DNA of 64,000 bases from Salvator merianae (taxonomy: Eukaryota; Chordata; Lepidosauria; Squamata; Teiidae), in the NCBI GenBank assembly GCA_003586115.2, contig QVOM02000116.1:37038372-37102371 (forward strand), written 5' to 3'. Positions within the stretch are counted from its first letter, which is position 1, and each line of letters starts with the position of its first letter. The notes below the pieces were generated by a model. The model saw nothing but the letters and a program-made list of their open reading frames with translations. It searched no databases and was not told the DNA's origin. Position numbers and translations under genes: made by a program. Below are positions 1-10,233 of the stretch, piece after piece.

Positions 1-230
1 TCTTAACAGCATAAGAACAGGCACTGGGTACAAGATCAATAGAAGCAGGTGTTTACCATACCAGACAGGATCCCCGCAAATATGCAAAGAGCCCCCTGAG
101 ACAGTCCAGGACATAGTAGCCAGGTGCAGAATGCAGGCTGGTAAAGCATATACAGAGCAGCACAACTAAATTACAGGAACAATTGCAATGAGTACTGCCT
201 CAAGAGTTGCCTATCTGTCCTTTAATACAG

Positions 231-412
231 GAGACTGTGAATCTGCTCTTTGTGGGGGAGTGAACTGCATCACAGAACCTTGGAAGTTTGTGTCCCTAAG
301 TAAAGCAAAACTTGTGTCACCAGGAGGAATCAGCAGGCCTTTCTCTAGAAAGGCAGATGGCTATGGAAGAGGGGAAGGCTGTGGTGTAGTTTTATTAAAA
401 CCACTGAAAAAG
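231..412 (+). CDS. Type I polyketide synthase, internal ketosynthase exon
   Basis: This exon encodes the middle of a beta-ketoacyl synthase (KS) domain. The acceptor is a pyrimidine-rich tract ending tttaatacag at 230, and the donor is aag|gtatgg at 413. The translation contains the family signatures CGGVN, a phenylalanine/leucine-rich helix, a LVSPGG-like loop and ADGYGRGEGCGVVLLK, which normally lie just after the active-site Cys. The exon starts in phase 1, so a codon is shared with an upstream exon, and it ends in phase 0, exactly as the exon at 3198 requires. The Cys-bearing exon and the N-terminus are left of the window. The open frame back to 188 is intron read-through. KS identity is certain; the placement between animal FAS and animal FAS-like PKS rests on the downstream exon. 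Confidence 0.9.
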
Positions 413-564
413 GTATGGCATTTATATTGTGCTTTCCAGTTCCTAAAATGGGAAGAAATCTTACTGTCTTATCCAGCAGTATAAGGGTTCAGAGTTTGTG
501 GAGAAAACAGTGTCATCACATGGTTGAAAATGGTTTCTTTGGAATTGCCACACATATCTGTGGG

Positions 565-1662
565 AACATAAAAACATAAGAGAAGCCCTGTTGGATCAGC
601 CCATGGCCCATCTAGTCCAACATCCTGTCTCACAAAGTGCTCCACCATTTGTTTCTAGGCATTCTGAAGCAGAATAAAAAAGCAAAACCTTCACCTGGTC
701 TCGACTCCCTGCAAATGGCCTTTAGAGGTATCCTACCTGTCTCTCCACCCTGGAGGCAGTACCTAGCCATCCATTCTAGTAGCCATCGAAGTTTTGTTTA
801 TCTGCTTTTTCCATACTGTGCATGATTTTATATAGTTCAGTCAGGTCCCCTCTTAAATGCTGTCTTTCAAGGCTGAAGAAGCCAACACGTTGCAGCCTAA
901 TTTCATAAGGAAGGTGTTCCAGCCCCTTGATCATTCTGGTTGCCCTTTTCTGCACCTTTTCCAGTTCCACAATATCCTTTCTGAGCTGAGGTGATCAGAA
1001 TTGTACACAATATTCCAAGTATGGTCTCACCATAGATATATAAAGAGGCAGAATGACACTTGCTGTCTTGTTTTCTATTTCCCTTCTAAGTACCCCTAGC
1101 ATTGAATTTGCTTTTTTCACTGCTGCTGGACACTGGGTTGACATCTTCATTGAACTGTCAACCAGAACCCCAAGATCCCTTTCCTGGTCTGTCACAGAAA
1201 ACTTGGCTTCCATCAATTTATAGGTGTAATTGGGGTTCTTTGCCCCATTGTGCATCATTCTGCGCTTGCTAAGATTGAAGTGCATTTGCCACATAGTTGC
1301 CCACTCATACAATGTCAAGTGGTCCCTCTGGAGCTCTTTACAATCACTTTCCATTTTTACTGCCCTGAATAATTTAGTGTCATCAGTGAACTTTGCTAAC
1401 CTACTACTTACCCCTACTTCTAGATCATTTATGAATAAATTAAAAAGCACTAAACCTTGTGGGACACAACTTCTCACCTCTTTCCACTCTGAGAACTTTC
1501 CACTCTTTATTCCTACTCTCTGGTTCCTGTCCTTTAGCCAATTACCAGTCCAGAACAGGATCTGTCATCTCATTCCGTGACTGCTGAGTTAATTCAGGAG
1601 CCTTTGATGAGGGACTTTGTCAAAAGCCTTCTGAAAGTCTAGACAAACAATGACAAGTGTTT
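565..1662 (-). repeat. CR1-like LINE fragment (reverse transcriptase 3' half)
   Basis: Read on the minus strand, the sequence encodes typical CR1 reverse-transcriptase blocks: a DFQKAFD-like box near 1640, a VPQG box near 1475, a degraded FADDTKLF box (FTDDTKLF), the stretch VTDQERDLGVLVDSSMK, and the C-terminal block VQKRATRMIKGLEHLPYE (about 800-960). Frame breaks separate the pieces, and a CR1-type 3' region runs down to about 565. It is a dead, 5'-truncated copy inside the PKS intron, antisense to the gene. Confidence 0.85.
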
Positions 1663-2211
1663 ATTAACACTCTCAAAGAATTATAATGAGTTAGTAAGGC
1701 ATGATTTACGTCTGCAAAAGCTGTGAGGAATTTCTTTCAGTAACGCTTGCTCCTCTATGAATGTAGTACATTGCCCTGCGATATAAGGGTGAAATCCCAC
1801 TATATTCTGTTCTAGGAAAACCCAACTCTAATATGGATTTTCCAGAATAGTGATATAACCTGTCTGGAAGCTTGGTTTGAAGGTTCCTTCCTGGAGAAAA
1901 TGGCCCTGCACGTGACCACCATGCATGTGTGGGGGCTGGCATGCGTACACTTCTGGGTATTTCGCACTATCGAAATACCTGGAAGTAGCTGCCTTGCCAT
2001 CACTTGAGCAAGTGTGGAAACAGGTAAATGCCCACGCTTGCCCTGTGATGTTGCCCCACTGTCTGGAAGGGATGGTGAGATGCAAACAAGAATTTTCCTC
2101 TTGCTGTGTGGAGGCAGCCTTTATGACTAAAGTTAACAGTGTATGGAGATAATAACTTGTTGCACACTATTTGTACTAGTGTTATAATGCTGGCTTTTAT
2201 CCAGGAGCCTG

Positions 2212-2612
2212 AGGAATGATAACAGCAGCGTTGACTTATAAGGCCTTAAATGGCGTGGGCCCCAAATATCTAAAAACTTGCTTGTACCCTAACATCTGCC
2301 AGAGAGGCCATCTTAGTGGTGCCACCCCCTTCAGCAGTTAAGGGGGTGGGGACAGGGTGGGCCTCCTCGGTGTTAGTCCCCCAGGCTATGGAACAGTCTG
2401 GTCTCTGAGATGCATCAGCGCTCACTGTATGTATTCAGATGATTAGTGAAGACGCACCTCTTTGGCCTGGCCTTTGGCTGAGGGAACAGCATGCCCTCCC
2501 CGTACAGGCATTGTTACTGATCTGTTTTACAGTGATTTTATTGTGACCTGGCCTGAGACCTTTGGGTATAGGGCAGGATAGAAACGTAAACAAACAAACA
2601 ATAAGGGTCATA
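2212..2612 (+). repeat. L2-like LINE 3' end
   Basis: The plus strand keeps a decayed 'KALNGLGPKYL' type C-terminal RT tail, a PRLWNSL-like block near 2385 and KTHLF near 2450. It ends in a tail resembling the 'gggcggtatagaaatgtaaaca' type of vertebrate L2-clade elements (about 2565-2612). Class is by eye; clade assignment is tentative. Confidence 0.6.
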
Positions 2613-3197
2613 TCGTGGGTGGAATGGACTCTTGCCAGAGAAAGCAAGATTAATCTCTCATACCATGCAGTCTCAGGTCAAAAGCATAAACAAAGGACAA
2701 TAATAAATAAAGCCAAACGGTAAGGGAGTGCAGGAGGGTCCTAGTGCCTGGCTGACTGCCCCCGCCAAGTGTCTAGGCTCAGTGTAGAATCCAATCATGC
2801 CAAAAAAACAAACTGGCACTTCTCCAAAGAAATCACCAGCAAGCACTTTTTAGTAGCTCTAGATTGCAGTAAAAGCAGGCACTGCAGCTGCAGTTTGCCA
2901 TCTTTGCAGTGAGTTAGGATTATATCCCAGTGCTCTGATGGTGGGTGTTGGGTGGGAGAGGACTGGTTCAGCAGAAAACTGAAAGCATAAACTAGACAGT
3001 ATGATTTTGGAAGATATGTAATTATCAGTGTATTTAGAAAAACTGGGCACAAGATATTAATGCATGTGATTCTGTGACTAGAGAAGACCAAATATCACAT
3101 ACTAACCAGACCAATGCAGACCCTGTTGGAAAAATGCTGCAATTGTTTATGCCTTATAACCTTCCAATATTTCTTCTAATCATTTCCCACAAAACAG

Positions 3198-6100
3198 GCA
3201 CAAGAAGACTTCAACAGAATATGGGGAGTCATCAGCACCAGCGCCGTTAACCACAAAGGAGGATCTGTCACTCCAATCACCAGACCATCTCAACAGGACC
3301 AGGAGAAGTTGTTACTCAGCATCTATTCAACTCATGTAGACCCATCCGTTGTGCAGTACGTTGAAGCACATGGTACAGGGACCCCTGCAGGAGATCCCAT
3401 TGAGGCAGAGAGTCTAGGCAATGCCATTGGCAAAAGGAGGTCTCCCTGTGTGCCCCCCCTGAAGATTGGCTCCGTTAAAGGGAACATCGGGCACACAGAG
3501 TCAGCTGCTGGGGCAGCAAGTTTAATCAAAGTCCTTCTCATGATGCACCATGGGAAGATCGTTCCCTCTCTGCACTTCTCAGAGGACAGCAGCAGCATCA
3601 ATACAAAAGAATTAAATCTCTCCATTCCAACGACAGTGGAGAATTGGGAGGATTCTAGCGAATTTGGCAGAGTGGCTGGGATCAACTCCTTTGGCTTTGG
3701 TGGGACCAATGCCCATGTGGTTGTGAGGCAGTTTAAGTCGAACCATGTCCTTCCTCCAGTCAAAAGGCCTGCTGAAATATTTGTCATTTCAGCAGCTTCA
3801 AGCAAGTCCCTTCTCCTGGCAATGGAGGACACGAGGAAATACCTCAGCACAGGGGACGCAGCAACACTCCCAAATCTGGCCTATACTTCTGCATGCAGAA
3901 GAAGCCACCTGAACTACAAGCACAGAAAAGCATTTGTGGCATCTTCGCTCCAGCAATTACAGCAGCAGCTTCTTTCTGCAGCTGAAAAGGAAACAGCTCC
4001 ACCAAAAAAGGCTCCACAACTGGTTTTTGTATTCCCTGGTGATGATTTAAATTTCAAAGGGATATGCAGAATCTTGCTGAGATCTGAGCCAGTTTTTCGA
4101 GACAAATGTATTGAAATCAAACAATTATTTCAACAGCTTTCACCCACTAGAATTTTAGATCTAATTGAAAATGGCTGCAAAGATTTGTCCCGTCCGGACG
4201 TTGCGCAACCTTTGCTCTTCACGCTGCAAGTGGCCTTGGTCGCACTGCTGCGGCACTGGGGGATCGAGCCCGTTGCTGCTGTTGGCCATTCTGTTGGCGA
4301 AGTGGCTGCTGCCCACTGTGCGGGCTTGCTTTCCCTGGAGGATGCTGTCAAAGTCATCTATCACAGGAGCAGGCTCCAGGCTAAGGTCTCGGGAGGTAAG
4401 ATGCTGGTGGTTGGAAACATCCCCGTTCCAGAGGTGTCAGCTGCCCTTGCAGCATATTCCGGGAAGGTGTGTATCGCAGCATTTAACAGTCCTTTGTCTT
4501 GCACACTGTCGGGAGAGGCAGGTTCCATTGAGGCCCTTCAGAAGCATTTGGCGGAACACTTTGCCAAAAGAAACATATTTCTCCAACCATTAGATGTGCC
4601 AGCAGCATATCACAGCCACATGATGGATCCAGTGCTAACAGAGATGGCAGCAAGCCTATCGGAGTTAAAGAAAGGAAAGGCAGAAGTGGATCTAATTTCC
4701 ACAGCAACAGGGAAGGCGGTTTCAGGTGGCGATTTCGTTACTGGTACCTATTGGGCCAGGCAGGCGCGAGATCCTGTTTTTTTTGCTGAAGCCATAATGA
4801 CTGCCGCAAGGGAAAAAGACAACATTGCATTTCTAGAAATAGGACCTCAAAGAGCACTGCAGCAATATATAACTGAAACATTAGGGGCGCAATTTAGAGT
4901 TTTGAGTTCCATGCAAATAGACAAAGAATATGTTGCTCTACTTAATCTAGTAAAAGATATTTTTGAGTTGGGGCTGAGCACTGAATGGCAACATTTTTAT
5001 GAAGGTTACCAAAGTGTGCCTTCAGCCCACCCCAGGTATCAGTTTGACCATCAAAAGGTGGAACCATGTTTGAATGTTAACAGGCAAGTAAACAGCAGAG
5101 CCAATTACCTGGGCCACCCTTTAATCTGCACTATGAGTAAGGACAATTCAGAATTCATTTGTGCCTTCTCTGAGACACTGACATCATATTTGTGTGAACA
5201 CAAGGACCCGAGTGCAGCTTTAACTTTCAGTGCTTTTTTGATGGAACTTTCTTGGGCATCTGTGATGGCTAATTCAAAGCCAAAGGTACCTTTACAATTT
5301 TGCCAGATGAATATCACTTTTTATGCGCCTTATGTTTTAAATGAAAATTCCCATGTCTTAAAAATTAAGGTGGAGCCTCATGAAAGAGGGACAGATTTCA
5401 GAATCCAGTCTGTAGCAGCCAACACGCTTTACGCCTCCGGCCAAGTCACAAAGAATCATGCTCCCCCTGTTGAAGAAAAGAACATTTCTCTAAAGCACAT
5501 CTTTGAGAGGTGCAGATCTGTTGCTAGCAAAGATGAGATCTATGAGATATTGACTGGGGTTGGATTTCCTTGTCAGGATCCTTACAGGCAACTAAATAAT
5601 GTGTTTTACTGTGAAGTTTTGAAGGAAGCTGTGACAACAGTTCACTTAAAGGGAAAAGTGGCTGAGGAGATACATGAATATCATATCCATCCAGTAGTCT
5701 TGGATTCCTTTTTGCAGATCCTGAGTATACTGGTTAAGACTACTTCCAAGAACAAAGTAATCCTTCCTTCTGGCATAAGCAGTGTTGTAGTAGCCCAACC
5801 TTTGGAAGAGGAACTGATAATTTATTTAAAAATGATTAATTCCACTGACCAGTCTTTAGAGTTTTGTGGGTGCTTCACAAATAAACATGGGTTGGTTCTG
5901 GCTGAACTGAAATGCATCCAAATTAGTTTTAGAAAAGATGAGCCAAGAAAAGAAAATGATGCATTATTTGAAAATAAATGGAAAGAAATACTTTCTGATC
6001 ACACAATGCAAAATCTACCCAAAGCACCTAGAGTCGTGGTATTTGCTGACAAATTTGGAATAGCACAGCAGCTCAAGAATTATTTACACAGTGAGTCTAG

Positions 6101-8765
6101 ATTTGTTACTTATCAGGAATGGGACAAATTGTTGGGAACCAAAAGAACAGACACAAGTGCTCAAAGTAAGATTAATCTGGAGCTGCAAGGTTACCAGGAT
6201 GTTCTGTTTATGTGGGGCATCCAAAAACTGAACGAAAATTTACCAGAGAAAGTGGTGAAATATTCAGCAAGGTGTTGTGAAGCATTCCGTCAAGTTGTTA
6301 TTTCATTAAAAGAAAGTAAGTTCCATTGTACCATCACAGTAATTACTTACAGGACATCAGAAAAGAAAGTAGACCATATCAATACAGGATTTGGTTTGTA
6401 TGGTATGGTTCGAACATGCATGGTAGAGGTCCCAGAAGTCACATTTCAGATTATTGACATGGGCTCCACAAATCCAATAGATATCTCAGCCTTAGCAGAC
6501 GTCTTAGTGAAGTATAAAGCCCAGGATTATCCAGAAGTCTGGATTGATGAAGGAAGAATTTACTCCTCAGAAATTAAACGCACACGGATTGAATCCACAG
6601 CGTTCAGCATAGCTTCTCATCCACTTAAGAATTCAGAACCGTGCATTTTGTACACAGGAAACCCATATGATGTGAATGAACTGTCTGTTAAAGTTGCCAG
6701 CCCACCTACTCTACTTAACAACCACAGCGTTGAAGTTCAAATTGAAAAAATAAGTCTCCACTCAGAAGATTATTTTCCTGTTAGTGTGTCCAGCTGCAGG
6801 TTTGGGAAAAGAATGTACTGGAATTCAAATACAACAGATAAGCACAAGCTCTTAGCACTAGACTTCTCTGGCAGTGTAACTGCAGCAGGTGCTGAAGTGA
6901 AAAAGTTTAAAGTAGGAGATCACATTGTTTCATGTTACCCAGTTTCTGCAGCTTCAAGAATTCATATTCCCGAAACAGTTTGTTTCAATACTCAAAAATT
7001 TCCATGTTTTAGAAATGTACCATACATGTCATTCTTCCTAGTAGCCATGGAAGTTTTACATCAAGAACTCCCAATGCCAAAACACAGTGAAATATTAGGT
7101 ATTATTTCCACTGAACCTGAGTCAGTTTTATGCAAAGTGTTGAATTTTTCAGCTCAGGAGTTGGGATGGAAAACTGTATTATCAAACCATGCGACTGGAC
7201 TCTGGCAACGGGTTAATCAGTGCAATGCCCTAGTATTTCTACCTCCACTAACTGAAGTTTTTAAAGAGGCTCTCATCTGTCTTTTCCATCTGCGAGATAT
7301 TGTATTGATTTATGGTAATGAACAGCCAGAATATTTACAGGATCTGACTGGAATTGATAATGAAAATATCTGCATTCATACCATCAACATCACTCGTATT
7401 TTTCAAAAAGCTTCTCTGATACGATCCCAGAAAGAAGTCTACTGTTGGCTTAAATCTATGAATTTGAAAACATTAAAAAATCTCCCATATTCTATTTTTA
7501 AGCAAGCAGGAATGGCAAAGAGCTTGGATATGGCTGCATCATATTTCAATTGCAAAAGTGTTCCAGTTGCGGTTCTGAAAAGTGATGATGAGGATAACGC
7601 TTCAGATATCCTAGTGACTGAGGCAGACTGGAGATTGTTCAAGCAGAATGCAGTTTACATTGTCACAGGAGGCCTCACAGAACTTGGCTTGGAAACTGTA
7701 AAATGTGTAGCACAGAACGGAGGGGGACGTATTGTAGTATTTTCAAAGGGAACCCCAAGTGCTGAGATGCAAAAGGAAATTAATGGTCTTCAGGACCGCT
7801 GTGAAGGGAGCAGAATAGTCAGCTTGCAGTGCAATGTAATTCTCAGTTCTGAAGTGGAGAAGGCTGTCAGATCTATTAGCAAAATGTTCCCAAATTGTCC
7901 AATCAAAGGTGTATTCCACTGTGCTATGGTTTTACATGATGGCCCCCTGGAAACACTCAGCTTGTCTAACCTGGAGGAAGTTTTTAATCCAAAGATAGCT
8001 GGGGCAATCAATCTTCATCGAGCCATGCATGGGCAAGAGTTGGACCACTTTGTATGTTATTCATCTCTTTCCTCATTTCTTGGAAATGCAATGCAGGCAA
8101 ACGTTGCAGCTGCCAATTCCTTCCTGGACCTTTTCTGTCATTATAGAAGAAACAGTGGCCTTCCAGGACAGGCCATTAACTGGGGTACTGTAAATCTTGG
8201 AGTGCAACAGCAGGCTGAATCTCTTGATGATGTTCACAATAATACATTACAAACCAAAGGATTAGAGGATCTGCAAATTGATGACATTCATGAAAATCTT
8301 AAACTATGCTTACGTCTGAACAGTCCTCAGCAGGCTGTAGCAAAATTCAGTTTTCAAACTTTAGCCAATGAGGTATTGTCTCAAAACTTGCCACTCAGAA
8401 GTCGTTTCCATGATCTTGTGTCTGAAGAGATGGGTTGGAATGCTGGGCTTACTGGTGAAAATAGACCACGGAATCCGTCTTATGACAGACCTGTAGATTA
8501 TGTTATCTCACTTTTGAAGAGTTTAGGTGACACAGCTCCAATGACCCTTTCAATGCATACAACACTTTTGTCATTGGGTATAGATTCCATGGTAGCCTCG
8601 ACTTTGCAGAATCGAATCTTCATGGAAAGGAGAGTGGAAATACCCCTTGCAAGACTTCTTGACCCTCACACAACTATTTCAACTTTAATTTTATACTTGA
8701 AAGAAGCTCACGACACATCAGATCCTCACATAGCAGGAGGTAATGATGCTGGAAGCTGGTTATAG
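3198..8765 (+). CDS. Type I polyketide synthase, large terminal exon (KS-AT-DH-psiKR-ER-KR-ACP)
   Basis: A single terminal exon of 1,855 codons plus stop begins after acceptor acaaaacag at 3197 in phase 0. Order: KS C-terminus with HGTGTP (3369-3386) and NIGHTESAAG, both catalytic His present; AT with GHSVGE (4284-4301), the YHRSR arginine and AYHSH, but GDD where GQG is usual (about 4038); DH with a retained His (5199) and Asp (5703) but HxxxGxxxxP broken; the structural KR half (GLYGMVR); a GroES-like ER region without a recognisable glycine-rich NADPH motif; KR with TGGLTELG and the catalytic Tyr replaced by Val (8103-8105); and ACP with LGIDSM (Ser 8586-8588). There is no thioesterase, and the stop follows the ACP by about 60 codons. 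The family (animal FAS-like PKS, including the parrot psittacofulvin enzyme and fish and echinoderm PKS) condenses malonyl units in the cytosol. The frame is uninterrupted, so the protein is probably made; which reductive steps survive is uncertain. Confidence 0.93.
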   Translation, partial: AQEDFNRIWGVISTSAVNHKGGSVTPITRPSQQDQEKLLLSIYSTHVDPSVVQYVEAHGTGTPAGDPIEAESLGNAIGKRRSPCVPPLKIGSVKGNIGHTESAAGAASLIKVLLMMHHGKIVPSLHFSEDSSSINTKELNLSIPTTVENWEDSSEFGRVAGINSFGFGGTNAHVVVRQFKSNHVLPPVKRPAEIFVISAASSKSLLLAMEDTRKYLSTGDAATLPNLAYTSACRRSHLNYKHRKAFVASSLQQLQQQLLSAAEKETAPPKKAPQLVFVFPGDDLNFKGICRILLRSEPVFRDKCIEIKQLFQQLSPTRILDLIENGCKDLSRPDVAQPLLFTLQVALVALLRHWGIEPVAAVGHSVGEVAAAHCAGLLSLEDAVKVIYHRSRLQAKVSGGKMLVVGNIPVPEVSAALAAYSGKVCIAAFNSPLSCTLSGEAGSIEALQKHLAEHFAKRNIFLQPLDVPAAYHSHMMDPVLTEMAASLSELKKGKAEVDLISTATGKAVSGGDFVTGTYWARQARDPVFFAEAIMTAAREKDNIAFLEIGPQRALQQYITETLGAQFRVLSSMQIDKEYVALLNLVKDIFELGLSTEWQHFYEGYQSVPSAHPRYQFDHQKVEPCLNVNRQVNSRANYLGHPLICTMSKDNSEFICAFSETLTSYLCEHKDPSAALTFSAFLMELSWASVMANSKPKVPLQFCQMNITFYAPYVLNENSHVLKIKVEPHERGTDFRIQSVAANTLYASGQVTKNHAPPVEEKNISLKHIFERCRSVASKDEIYEILTGVGFPCQDPYRQLNNVFYCEVLKEAVTTVHLKGKVAEEIHEYHIHPVVLDSFLQILSILVKTTSKNKVILPSGISSVVVAQPLEEELIIYLKMINSTDQSLEFCGCFTNKHGLVLAELKCIQISFRKDEPRKENDALFENKWKEILSDHTMQNLPKAPRVVVFADKFGIAQQLKNYLHSESRFVTYQEWDKLLGTKRTDTSAQSKINLELQGYQDVLFMWGIQKLNENLPEKVVKYSARCCEAFRQVVISLKESKFHCTITVITYRTSEKKVDHINTGFGLYGMVRTCMVEVPEVTFQIIDMGSTNPIDISALADVLVKYKAQDYPEVWIDEGRIYSSEIKRTRIESTAFSIASHPLKNSEPCILYTGNPYDVNELSVKVASPPTLLNNHSVEVQIEKISLHSEDYFPVSVSSCRFGKRMYWNSNTTDKHKLLALDFSGSVTAAGAEVKKFKVGDHIVSCYPVSAASRIHIPETVCFNTQKFPCFRNVPYMSFFLVAMEVLHQELPMPKHSEILGIISTEPESVLCKVLNFSAQELGWKTVLSNHATGLWQRVNQCNALVFLPPLTEVFKEALICLFHLRDIVLIYGNEQPEYLQDLTGIDNENICIHTINITRIFQKASLIRSQKEVYCWLKSMNLKTLKNLPYSIFKQAGMAKSLDMAASYFNCKSVPVAVLKSDDEDNASDILVTEADWRLFKQNAVYIVTGGLTELGLETVKCVAQNGGGRIVVFSKGTPSAEMQKEINGLQDRCEGSRIVSLQCNVILSSEVEKAVRSISKMFPNCPIKGVFHCAMVLHDGPLETLSLSNLEEVFNPKIAGAINLHRAMHGQELDHFVCYSSLSSFLGNAMQANVAAANSFLDLFCHYRRNSGLPGQAINWGTVNLGVQQQAESLDDVHNNTLQTKGLEDLQIDDIHENLKLCLRLNSPQQAVAKFSFQTLANEVLSQNLPLRSRFHDLVSEEMGWNAGLTGENRPRNPSYDRPVDYVISLLKSLGDTAPMTLSMHTTLLSLGIDSMVASTLQNRIFMERRVEIPLARLLDPHTTISTLILYLKEAHDTSDPHIAGGNDAGSWL

Positions 8766-10185
8766 AAATACATCCTTGGTATTATTCCAAATGAATAATC
8801 AAGTCTTTTCAAGTATTTTGCCAGTTGAATTCAGACCTCAAAATACTTAGAGGATCATTAATTTCAGTTCAGAAGCATCTATCCAGGACAGAGTCTAGGC
8901 ATTCACGTTATAGATGAGCTACTGGTGACTTGTGATAGTACTCCTATAATTGCTTCCTATAGCTGACAACTAAAGCAAGCCCATATTGCACAATATATTT
9001 TGCCCAGAAATTGACTTTCAATAGGATGTTGACATGCACTTAAAGAATATGCTTGTTACACAAATAATTTTGTGAAAAAGGAAATGTACAGTTTAATTGT
9101 ATACATGTTTCCCTATAAATCAGTCCTAATTAGTTTGATTTCAGCATATTTCTTTATAAGTCTGTATACTGGAAATATTCCTGGGTGTAACCTCCACTGA
9201 CAACAGTGCTTCTATGAGGAAATGTATAGACTGTCATTAGATGCACTTTCTACTGCTCAGGGTACATCTGCACATTGCAGGTAATCCGGATTTTGCCTGC
9301 CTTCCTGACAGGGTGGCCATCAGTCCCAGCGCAGCGACACAATTTGCATTGTGTTCTGTCACAAAATGTTGTCTGGTGCAGCTTCACCTCGCTTATCTTG
9401 CAGGAGGAAGAGAACACAACACTGACCTGCCTGCTGTGTGAGAGAGCCTCTTGCTCTGCCACTTCAGTTCTAACAAGCAGAAAAAAGGAGGGAGAAGGAG
9501 GGTGGCATGTCTTTCTTCCTCCCTTCTTTCCTCTTCCACAATCACAGTTTCAAAACTGATTTTGGACAGCCAGGTGTCAAGATCACCATTCATAAGCCAG
9601 AGTTAGGAAAGGACAAGGACAGGAAGATTTACAGCTCTAGCAGCATGTCATTGTGTCTATTGAAAAAGGATTATGCAGGAGAAAGCACAACAAAACTATA
9701 TATACTTCAGCACTTGCCCTTCCAGATCCTGTCACACAGATCAGTTCATAAACATTCCAGGAGACTCCCATTTCTTTCCACCAGTTTGGCTTTGAGAAGT
9801 GCAGTTAGCCTAATCAAAATTAACCATGATTTCTTATCTCTATGCTATAGGCTAAAAAGGAAGGCCTAGTCTGTGACACAGGGTAAGATGGCAGAGCAGA
9901 TGCCATCCTTACACTAGACTGTGGTGGGCAGTGGGACTGCTGATGTTTGCTAAGAATAACTACAAGGACTCCTATGCTATGTTATCTGCTGGATCAGTTA
10001 TGAACCATGCATGTCAGAACTACTGAAAATGTATTAACTGCAACTTTAGTACTTTATTGCAGTTCTTTGCATAAATAAATACATACCTTTAGGATTTGTT
10101 TGGGGTTTTTGTCTAGTAATTTTTATAAACTGTGTATTGAATTGTGATATAAAAACTGAGTAAATAAAATCAACCTGCATCTGTG
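8766..10185 (+). other. PKS 3' flank, probable 3' UTR
   Basis: AT-rich sequence follows the PKS stop. The first AATAAA hexamers I find are at 10074-10079 and 10163-10168, so a 3' UTR of about 1.3-1.4 kb is possible, but no transcript evidence is available. Stretch 9240-9870 has short open frames on both strands with no recognisable domains; it looks like an old repeat rather than a gene. Confidence 0.35.
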
Positions 10186-10233
10186 TAAACTTTCCTCTTA
10201 CTTTCTAAGCAGAACATTTTCTATAGCATGCAT

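Larger units (their letters stand above)
413..3197 (+). other. PKS intron (phase 0) filled with LINE debris
   Basis: The intron starts gtatgg and ends acaaaacag. It contains a CR1-like fragment (about 565-1660, minus) and an L2-like 3' end (about 2212-2610, plus). The rest, including 1663-2200 and 2650-3190, shows no gene-like reading frame to me. Confidence 0.8.

Noticed and set aside
188..230. ATG at 188 as the PKS start
   Set aside because: It lies in intron sequence upstream of a clear acceptor; the KS domain requires earlier exons.
995..1477. 160-codon frame that could be taken for a host gene
   Set aside because: It is CR1 reverse-transcriptase debris, with degraded boxes and breaks on both sides.
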